Source: Rhodopirellula sp.
Lineage (GTDB): Bacteria > Planctomycetota > Planctomycetia > Pirellulales > Pirellulaceae
Direction: 5' to 3'
DNA: 7,561 bases
NCBI GenBank assembly: GCA_003513555.1
Contig: DOPG01000217.1
Span: forward strand, 1-7,561
Position 1 is the first letter of the stretch. Every line of letters begins with the position of its first letter. Shown one piece after another: positions 1-5,187 of the stretch. Both the position numbers and the translations under genes were made by a program. Under the pieces are notes generated by a model, which saw only the letters and a program-made list of their open reading frames with translations, did no database searches and was not told the origin of the DNA.

Positions 1-2506
1 GATTCACGCCCTCCCAGATGGACTCCGTTACAAACGGCATGACTGGGTGCAGCAACTTCAGCAGAGTATCAAGCCCATGGGCCATGACTGCTTGAGTGAT
101 CGCCCGTTTGTCTGGATCTGCCAGTCGTGGCTTTGCAATCTCGACATAGAAACTGCAGAATTCATCCCATGCGAAGTTGTAAAGAACTCTCGTGCTCTCG
201 GCGAACTTATATCGATCAATGCCCTCGGTTACCTGTTGAGTGACTGTTGAGAGGCGGCTCAATAGCCACCGATCTTCCAGCGGCAGGTCTTCTATTGTGA
301 CGCTCTGAGGTGAATAGTCCTCCATGTTCAGCAGAACAAACCTGGCGGCATTCCAGAGTTTATTGACAAAGTTTCGAGCTGTTTCAAACCGCTCACTTAC
401 CACTGCGGCTTTTGGGAACGCTTTGTCTTCTTCGGATTCCGCCCATTGTGTCGAGAAGGCTTCATTGCAGGCCGGGCATGCCATTCTTGGTAGGGAGCGA
501 TTTTGTTTTGTCTGGTCGATCAGTTTTTCACAATGCGGGCATTCGTACTGGACCGGCATTCGAACGTCTTGCGTATCGGTGGCAAGTCGGGCAAGTCCAA
601 AACGCAATGCATCTGGACCAAACTTGTCGATCACATCGATGGGATCGACACCGTTCCCTTTGCTTTTGCTCATGGTCTCTCCGAGACCATCAAGGATCTT
701 GGGGTGGATGAACACCTCGTTGAAGGGAATGTCACCGATGTTGTTCAACCCCATCAGGACCATGCGGGCAACCCATAGCGTGATGATGTCACGCGAGGTG
801 ATGAGGGTACTGGTGGGGTAGAAGTATTCCAACTCTGCTGTTTTTTCTGGCCAGCCCAAGGTGCTGTGCGGCCATAATGCTGACGAGAACCATGTGTCCA
901 GTACATCAGGGTCGCGGACGAACCCCATGGTTTCAATTTCTTCTTCGACGGCAGTGTCTTCCTGTCGAATGCAGACATAGACGCTTCGGGTCCCATCATC
1001 ACGATGATCGATATGGGCCTGCAAATCGCCAGTTGCATGCGCCGACATCATTGAAAGCCGTGCTGCGGTATCGTCAGCGGCAGCTTCGTTCAGTCCGTTG
1101 ATCGACCAAATTGGAATGCGGTGGCCCCACCACAATTGACGGCTCACTGGCCAGTCACGTTTTTCGCCTAGCCAATCCAGATATCCTTTGCGGTATCGTT
1201 CCGGGAATATTTTGACGCGGTTATCTTCGACAGCATCCATGGCGGATTGTGCCAGATCTCCCATTGCGACGAACCACTGATCTGCCAAATAGGGTTCGAT
1301 GGGAGTTTTGCTTCGATCGCTGTGAGGTAACTCAATTTCCCGATCTTCGACTTCACCAAGTCTCCCCAATGCATCCAGGTCGGCAACCACTTTTTTGCGA
1401 GCTTGCGGGATGGTTAGTCCCTGATATTCACCACCCTCGGCATTGATTGTGCCATCAGGGTTCAGGATGTTGATCATAGGCAACCCAGCCCTCAGCCCGA
1501 CCTCGTAATCATTGGGATCATGAGCGGGCGTGATCTTGACGCATCCACTACCAAGTTCAGGCTTGGCCCAGACATCGGCGATCAATGGAATCTCGCGATC
1601 CATTAGTGGCAGCATCAGCTTGCGACCATCACGGGCCATGTCTCGCAGTTGCTCTAGTCGCGGCAACATTTCCGCACGTCTTGCATCAAGAGCATCGAGT
1701 TGGTGCTGAAGATCACACTTTTCCTTATCAGTTGCTTCGGCCAGCTTCAAGCGAATTTCCTGCTCGACCTTGTCGAAAGCTTTGGCTGGGTCCGGATGCA
1801 CAGCCACTGCTGTATCACCCAACATTGTTTCGGGACGTGTTGTCGCGATCTCCACCAGATCGGGTTCGCCATCCTTGGGATGGACCACTGGATAAGTGAA
1901 GTGCCAGAAATGGCCTTTTTTGGTGACGTTCTCAACCTCATCATTGCTGACTGCGGTTTGCAGGAATGTGTCCCAGTTCACCAGCCGCTTTCCGCGGTAG
2001 ATCATTCGTTTACTGAACAGATCATAGAACGTGGCTCGGACCGCTGCTGCACAAACGTCATCTAGTGTGAAACGCAGGCGATCCCAGTCACAACTGCATC
2101 CCATCCGTTTTAGCTGCCCAAGAATTCTGGTCTCGTATTGTGCCTTCCAATCCCATATTCGGCTGACGAGTCCCTCGCGTCCCAGATCATGGCGTGACAG
2201 GTTTTCTTTTTCTTTTAGGCGACGTTCAACCACAGCCTGGGTCGCAATTCCGGCATGGTCCGTGCCGGGCATCCACAATGCTTCATATCCCTGCATCCGG
2301 CGAGTGCGGACTACGATGTCCTGAAGGGTATTGTTCAGCCCGTGGCCGAGATGCAAGGCACCCGTGACATTGGGAGGGGGAATCACCACGGTGAATGGCT
2401 TCCGGTCAGGATTGACTTCTGCGTGCGCACATTTGGCATCACTCCATGCCTGCAGAATACGACTTGCAGCATTTGCGTGATCAAACCGGTCGGGAATCTC
2501 GTTCAT
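1..2506 (-). CDS. valS: Valyl-tRNA synthetase, C-terminus cut by the window edge
   Basis: Cytoplasmic class Ia aminoacyl-tRNA synthetase (EC 6.1.1.9) that joins valine to tRNA-Val and edits mischarged threonine. About 835 residues are visible. The HIGH-type ATP motif is HLGH at residues 52-55, after PPPNVTGA. The editing (CP1) domain shows ATTRPETMLGDTAV near 220-234 and PAHDPNDYEVG further on. RQLWWGHRIP and DVLDTWFSS belong to the catalytic core. The KMSKS loop reads TMSKS at 611-615, followed by the start of the anticodon-binding domain. The rest of that domain and the usual C-terminal coiled coil lie beyond position 1. Two additions stand out: a charged helical insert at about 244-293 inside the editing domain, and a CPHC...CPAC zinc-ribbon-like pair (C656, C659, C677, C680) just after KMSKS. 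ATG at 2504-2506 is the first usable start after an in-frame TAG at 2525-2527. No clear ribosome binding site is seen. It lies 75 bases downstream of cimA on the same strand, probably in one operon. Identity is very secure. Confidence 0.97.
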   Translation of the reverse strand, partial: MNEIPDRFDHANAASRILQAWSDAKCAHAEVNPDRKPFTVVIPPPNVTGALHLGHGLNNTLQDIVVRTRRMQGYEALWMPGTDHAGIATQAVVERRLKEKENLSRHDLGREGLVSRIWDWKAQYETRILGQLKRMGCSCDWDRLRFTLDDVCAAAVRATFYDLFSKRMIYRGKRLVNWDTFLQTAVSNDEVENVTKKGHFWHFTYPVVHPKDGEPDLVEIATTRPETMLGDTAVAVHPDPAKAFDKVEQEIRLKLAEATDKEKCDLQHQLDALDARRAEMLPRLEQLRDMARDGRKLMLPLMDREIPLIADVWAKPELGSGCVKITPAHDPNDYEVGLRAGLPMINILNPDGTINAEGGEYQGLTIPQARKKVVADLDALGRLGEVEDREIELPHSDRSKTPIEPYLADQWFVAMGDLAQSAMDAVEDNRVKIFPERYRKGYLDWLGEKRDWPVSRQLWWGHRIPIWSINGLNEAAADDTAARLSMMSAHATGDLQAHIDHRDDGTRSVYVCIRQEDTAVEEEIETMGFVRDPDVLDTWFSSALWPHSTLGWPEKTAELEYFYPTSTLITSRDIITLWVARMVLMGLNNIGDIPFNEVFIHPKILDGLGETMSKSKGNGVDPIDVIDKFGPDALRFGLARLATDTQDVRMPVQYECPHCEKLIDQTKQNRSLPRMACPACNEAFSTQWAESEEDKAFPKAAVVSERFETARNFVNKLWNAARFVLLNMEDYSPQSVTIEDLPLEDRWLLSRLSTVTQQVTEGIDRYKFAESTRVLYNFAWDEFCSFYVEIAKPRLADPDKRAITQAVMAHGLDTLLKLLHPVMPFVTESIWEGVN

Positions 2507-2544
2507 CGGTTGTCTTGTTGAGATCTAGGTTCTATTAAGTAATT

Positions 2545-2570
2545 TTGGGTGGGCAAGCATGTGCCACCAA
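2545..2570 (-). other. Bulged hairpin between cimA and valS
   Basis: On the minus strand the 75-base gap holds an inverted repeat. The arms TTGGTGGCA and TGCCCACCCAA can form nine pairs around a six-base loop, with two bulged C residues. No run of T follows (next come AATTACTT), so it is not a good intrinsic terminator. It could be an RNA processing or stability element separating the cimA and valS parts of one transcript, or a weak terminator that lowers valS expression. The pairing is seen in the sequence; the function is a guess. Confidence 0.4.
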
Positions 2571-2581
2571 GCCGTGTGTGT

Positions 2582-4177
2582 TCAGTTGCCGCCTAGCGGC
2601 AGTTCATCTTTGTGCAGTTTGTATTCCACCGAATCGACAAGTGCTTGCCAACTGGCTTCGATGATGTTCTCGCTGACACCGATAGTGCCCCAAGTTTCGG
2701 TCTCGTCACCACTCTCGATATTGACACGAATCGACGCGGCGGTGCCGGCTCCAGAGTCCACCACGCGGACCTTGTAATCAATCAAGTGCATGTCACTGAG
2801 TGAAGGGTAGGCATCCATAAGTGCTTTTCTTAATGCCGCATCCAAGGCATTGACGGGACCATGCCCTTCGGCGGCATCGAACCATAGGGTGTCGCGTACC
2901 TGTAACTTGATGATGGCTTCGGCAAAGACGTGTTTTTGAGTACTGTTGCGATCCCCTGCGACCACACGATACTTAATCGGCGAGAAATGCGAGGTGTATG
3001 TGCCAGCTACCCTTTTGACTAGCAAGTCAAACGAGGCTCCGGCATTTTCATACTGATAACCCTGATTCTCAAGGCGAACAACCTCTTGGAGGATCTTATC
3101 CATCAGTTCCCGGTTGTCTTGGATGTTGTGCTTGGTTGCGATCGCAACAATGTTACTCCGGCCAGACAACTCACTCACCAAAATCCTTCGTTCGTTTCCA
3201 ACCAACGCGGGATCGATATGCTCGTAGGTTTTCGATGCCTTGTTGATGGCGTGGACATGCATTCCGCCTTTGTGCGCAAAGGCGCTTTGGCCAACAAATG
3301 CTTGTCCATTTTTCCATTGCAGATTCGCTGTTTCGTAGACGTAACGGCTCAGTTCGGTCAGATGGGTCAATGGTTTGCCACCAAGGACACTGTAGCCTTC
3401 CTTTTTCAGTGCAAGGTTTGAAACGACTGAAATCAGGTCAGCGTTACCGCATCTTTCGCCAATTCCGTTGATGGTGCCTTGGACCTGCAATGCACCTGCA
3501 TCAATAGCAGCAAGTGAGTTCGCGACAGCAAGCTCGCCATCGTTGTGGGTATGAATTCCGATCGCGGTGTCATAGTCTGAGAGCTCAGAGACCACCTTTT
3601 GAGTGATGTCTGCGATTAGTTCCGGCAGAGTTCCGCCATTGGTATCACATAGGACCAGCCACTTTGCTCCGGCTGATGCGGCTGAGACAAGAGTCTTGAT
3701 GGCATAGTCAGGATTTGCTTTGTAGCCATCGAAAAAGTGTTCGGCGTCATAGATGAGTTGGGCATGACGCGCTAAAAACTCACCACTCTCGCCAATCATG
3801 TCTAGGTTTTCGTCAAGGGTGACCCGCAGGACTTCGGTTGCGTGGTAATCCCATGTTTTCCCGACCAGAGTGATGCAGGGGGTTTGTGCCTGTACCAACG
3901 CCTGCATACCGGGGTCAGCTTCCGCTTTCATTGACTTCCGCCGCGTCATGCCAAAAGCGCAGACTTGGGCGTGCCCCAAATCGTACTGTCGAATCTGCTC
4001 GAAGAAAGCAACGTCCTTTTCGTTGGATAGCGGGTAGCCGCCTTCGATGAAATCGATACCTGATTCTGCCAGCCGTCTCGCGATGTTCAGCTTGTCCTGC
4101 AGTGAAAAGCTGACGCCCTCGCCTTGAGAACCATCTCGCAAGGTTGTGTCGTAAATTTGGATCGGTTTCAAAGTCAT
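2582..4177 (-). CDS. cimA: (R)-citramalate synthase
   Basis: 531 residues, the usual length for CimA (TIGR00977-type family). It condenses acetyl-CoA with pyruvate to (R)-citramalate (EC 2.3.3.21), the first step of the threonine-independent route to 2-oxobutyrate and isoleucine, in the cytoplasm. The N-terminal HMGL-like TIM barrel opens with IYDTTLRDGSQGEGVSFS. R14 and D15 are the conserved catalytic/metal pair, HTHND at 209-213 gives metal ligands H209 and H211, and GIGERCGNAD at 238-247 gives N245. AHKGGMHVHA follows in the linker region. The C-terminal part (about 385-520) matches the LeuA-type allosteric dimer domain, which in this family usually binds the end product, here presumably isoleucine. 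DGSQGEGVSFSLQDK and the overall length favour CimA over 2-isopropylmalate or homocitrate synthase. The ATG at 4175-4177 places DTTLRDG at the normal distance. The ribosome binding site is weak at best. The gene is preceded by a structured leader ending in a terminator and followed by valS. It appears intact. Confidence 0.94.
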   Translation of the reverse strand: MTLKPIQIYDTTLRDGSQGEGVSFSLQDKLNIARRLAESGIDFIEGGYPLSNEKDVAFFEQIRQYDLGHAQVCAFGMTRRKSMKAEADPGMQALVQAQTPCITLVGKTWDYHATEVLRVTLDENLDMIGESGEFLARHAQLIYDAEHFFDGYKANPDYAIKTLVSAASAGAKWLVLCDTNGGTLPELIADITQKVVSELSDYDTAIGIHTHNDGELAVANSLAAIDAGALQVQGTINGIGERCGNADLISVVSNLALKKEGYSVLGGKPLTHLTELSRYVYETANLQWKNGQAFVGQSAFAHKGGMHVHAINKASKTYEHIDPALVGNERRILVSELSGRSNIVAIATKHNIQDNRELMDKILQEVVRLENQGYQYENAGASFDLLVKRVAGTYTSHFSPIKYRVVAGDRNSTQKHVFAEAIIKLQVRDTLWFDAAEGHGPVNALDAALRKALMDAYPSLSDMHLIDYKVRVVDSGAGTAASIRVNIESGDETETWGTIGVSENIIEASWQALVDSVEYKLHKDELPLGGN

Positions 4178-4242
4178 CGTGGTTTTGAACTTTCGTCAAT
4201 CGGTCCGCGTTGATGTCTTGGTCGACGTTGTCGAGGGATACG

Positions 4243-4275
4243 AAAAAACCCCCAAACCCTTAGTGGGGCTGGGGG
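4243..4275 (-). terminator. Intrinsic terminator in the cimA leader
   Basis: Read on the minus strand, CCCCCAGCCCC (4275-4265), a five-base loop ACTAA (4264-4260) and GGGTTTGGGGG (4259-4249) are followed directly by six T residues (4248-4243). The stem has five G-C pairs, an A-U, a G-U, one C/U mismatch and three more C-G pairs. This is a textbook Rho-independent terminator for the minus strand; the plus strand has no T-run after it. It ends 65 bases before the cimA start with no recognisable minus-strand gene upstream, so it is more likely an attenuator of cimA than the end of another gene. Confidence 0.8.
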
Positions 4276-4303
4276 TGAAGTGTCACTCAGGATTATTCAC
4301 TCG

Positions 4304-4333
4304 TTTCCACCGGCCTTTGAGGCCGATTGGAAA
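4304..4333 (-). other. Middle hairpin of the cimA leader
   Basis: On the minus strand, TTTCCA-AT-CGGCC-TCAAA-GGCCG-G-TGGAAA forms a strong stem of 5 + 6 pairs with a small internal loop and a five-base loop. It sits between proposed attenuator segments 2 and 3 and could fold in either state, bringing those segments together. No T-run follows, so it is not a terminator. Confidence 0.55.
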
Positions 4334-4341
4334 GCTCTCCC

Positions 4342-4377
4342 CCGCGTCAATGCTGGCCAACAATACCAGAGACGCGG
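4342..4377 (-). other. First hairpin of the cimA leader (segments 1:2)
   Basis: On the minus strand CCGCGTC (4377-4371) and GACGCGG (4348-4342) form a perfect seven-pair stem. Inside it CTGG (4369-4366) and CCAG (4356-4353) add four pairs. The stop codon of the possible leader peptide (4380-4378) abuts the 5' arm. In the attenuation model this hairpin sequesters the antiterminator strand. Confidence 0.55.
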
Positions 4378-4422
4378 CTAATAATGGATGGGGATTTTTT
4401 GGCTGTCACGAGATTCATTCAT
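4378..4422 (-). CDS. Possible 14-residue leader peptide of cimA
   Basis: ATG at 4420-4422 opens MNESRDSQKIPIHY, ending in TAG at 4378-4380. Ile codons (ATC) stand at codons 10 and 12, the last part translated before the first hairpin. That placement suits a sensor of Ile-tRNA charging for an isoleucine-pathway gene. Two control codons are few compared with classical leaders, no Shine-Dalgarno sequence is visible, and such a short ORF can arise by chance. It rests on position and context only. Confidence 0.3.
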   Translation of the reverse strand: MNESRDSQKIPIHY

Positions 4423-4443
4423 GTACGGGTAGGTTACATCTAA

Positions 4444-4472
4444 AGAATGACCTCGGGACCTGCTTCTGTCAA
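4444..4472 (-). promoter_or_regulatory. Candidate promoter of the cimA-valS unit
   Basis: On the minus strand a perfect TTGACA (4472-4467) is followed after 17 bases by CATTCT (4449-4444), which matches three of six positions of the -10 consensus. Transcription would start near 4437, giving a leader of about 260 bases and placing the peptide ATG about 15 bases in. The -35 match and spacing are good; the -10 is poor. Confidence 0.35.
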
Positions 4473-4625
4473 TCGCAAGAGGGCTGCATCTCAATCTGAG
4501 GGGCAATAAACGCGAGAAAAGACAATGACTTGGGTTCTCTGTTCAGCTTCTTGGGTGCTGGAACGCCCTCTGCCCACAACCACCTGAGTTTGAAGGCGTG
4601 TTCAGGCTTGAGCTGAGGTAGGGAA

Positions 4626-4641
4626 CTTCGACGTTTCGAAG
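4626..4641. repeat. Short perfect dyad
   Basis: CTTCGA and TCGAAG are separated by CGTT, a perfect six-base inverted repeat. No T-run follows on either strand, so it is not a terminator. It could be a binding site or chance. Confidence 0.35.
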
Positions 4642-4663
4642 CTAAGCATTGGCGAATTTGTCG

Positions 4664-4688
4664 ACCAGACCTGATCATGAGATCTGGT
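4664..4688. repeat. Inverted repeat around TGATCA
   Basis: ACCAGA (4664-4669) and TCTGGT (4683-4688) are exact inverted arms flanking 13 bases that contain the palindrome TGATCA. The spacing of the arms is compatible with a dimeric regulator operator, about 200 bases upstream of the candidate cimA promoter. The role is unknown. Confidence 0.3.
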
Positions 4689-4819
4689 AAAGGATGTGTC
4701 CACTTGAAAATCGATTCCCTGTGAACGACGGGGGAAACATGGGGCGTGAGGTCATGATCGTCACCCAAACGAAGAGGACCGCGGTCTTTGCGGTGTGCGT
4801 TAGGGTAATGAATCGGTAG

Positions 4820-4842
4820 TTGAGTTGGATGTTTGAGTTGGA
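4820..4842. repeat. Ten-base direct repeat, two copies
   Basis: TTGAGTTGGA occurs at 4820-4829 and again at 4833-4842, a 13-base period. It is the only clear direct repeat in the gene-poor stretch. It may be a regulator site or a small duplication; no function can be assigned. Confidence 0.4.
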
Positions 4843-5059
4843 AAGATCCTAGGCGGCTGTTGTCAGGGAGTGATAGTCAACGAAGCATGCGCCCGTTTAT
4901 GAGGCTTGAGCGGGCTGAGCGATCACAGCCGGGATGGAAAGTGATGCAGTTCTTTTGTCTTGTTCGGCTGTTTTCTGCCTCGGAGTGGCTCTAGATGCCT
5001 GCGTAATGGTTACGACCGGCGCATTTCTCATAGTGGTGTTGCCTAAGAACAACGAAACC

Positions 5060-5122
5060 TGTTGCGTTTTGGCAACATTGTACCAACCCGCGTGGTAGGG
5101 TTCCGTGGACAAAGTCTGTCCA
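5060..5122 (+). other. Three consecutive hairpins upstream of the lipoprotein gene
   Basis: Three inverted repeats follow one another: TGTTGC/GCAACA (5060-5077, loop six), TACCA/TGGTA (5081-5097, loop seven) and TGGACA/TGTCCA (5106-5122, loop five). All are perfect in their arms. The last ends 65 bases before the ATG at 5188. They could be a structured 5' untranslated region, a small RNA or operator sites. None carries a T-run. No known RNA family was recognised, and a tRNA cloverleaf could not be closed. Confidence 0.35.
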
Positions 5123-5187
5123 AACCGCATTCCTTTCCGAACCATTCGTGCTTAACAGCCGAGTCTGACGAATTTCGCGACAGACCA

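Larger units (their letters stand above)
4243..4422 (-). promoter_or_regulatory. Putative ribosome-mediated attenuator leader of cimA
   Basis: The minus-strand leader shows four ordered segments. Segment 1, CCGCGTC (4377-4371), pairs perfectly with segment 2, GACGCGG (4348-4342). Segment 2 overlaps GCGGGGG (4345-4339), which can instead pair with segment 3, CCCCCAGC (4275-4268), through seven G-C pairs with one bulged A. Segment 3 is also the 5' arm of the terminator (segment 4 is 4259-4249). Folds 1:2 plus 3:4 (stop) and 2:3 (go) exclude each other. A 14-codon ORF with two Ile codons ends directly before segment 1, so a ribosome stalled for lack of Ile-tRNA would cover segment 1 and favour 2:3. 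Isoleucine is the end product of the CimA pathway. The pairings are seen in the sequence; the mechanism is inferred from classical his/trp/ilv attenuators. No riboswitch or T-box signature was recognised. Confidence 0.55.
4473..5187. other. Gene-poor divergent intergenic stretch
   Basis: No convincing gene was found on either strand. The open frames are under 100 codons, show no recognisable domain and no good ribosome binding site. The best of them is an 82-codon minus-strand frame at 4897-5145; it has plausible codons but no family resemblance. No tRNA, rRNA, CRISPR or insertion sequence was recognised. The stretch contains several short dyads and one direct repeat, listed separately, and presumably carries promoters for the two divergent transcription units. 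Confidence 0.5.

Noticed and set aside
324..821. 165-codon plus-strand frame
   Set aside because: It is antisense to the KMSKS and anticodon-binding part of valS, whose reading frame is unambiguous.
4179..4499. 106-codon plus-strand frame covering the cimA leader
   Set aside because: It lies antisense to the structured leader, and its translation shows no family features. The strong palindromes explain the sequence better.
4469..4768. 99-codon minus-strand frame upstream of the cimA leader
   Set aside because: The composition looks random, no domain or ribosome binding site is visible, and it overlaps the candidate promoter.
5069..5084. Possible sigma-54 promoter (TTGGCA...) before the lipoprotein gene
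   Set aside because: The -24 GG is present, but the expected GC ten bases later is CC, so the -12 element fails.
5060..5122. tRNA gene suggested by three small stems
   Set aside because: No acceptor stem, no T-loop GTTCRA pattern and no anticodon loop in the right place could be found.
4897..5145. 82-codon minus-strand frame, divergent from the lipoprotein gene
   Set aside because: Codon use is plausible, but there is no recognisable domain and no signal peptide, and its 5' part would run through the three hairpins. Support is too thin to call it a gene without homologues.
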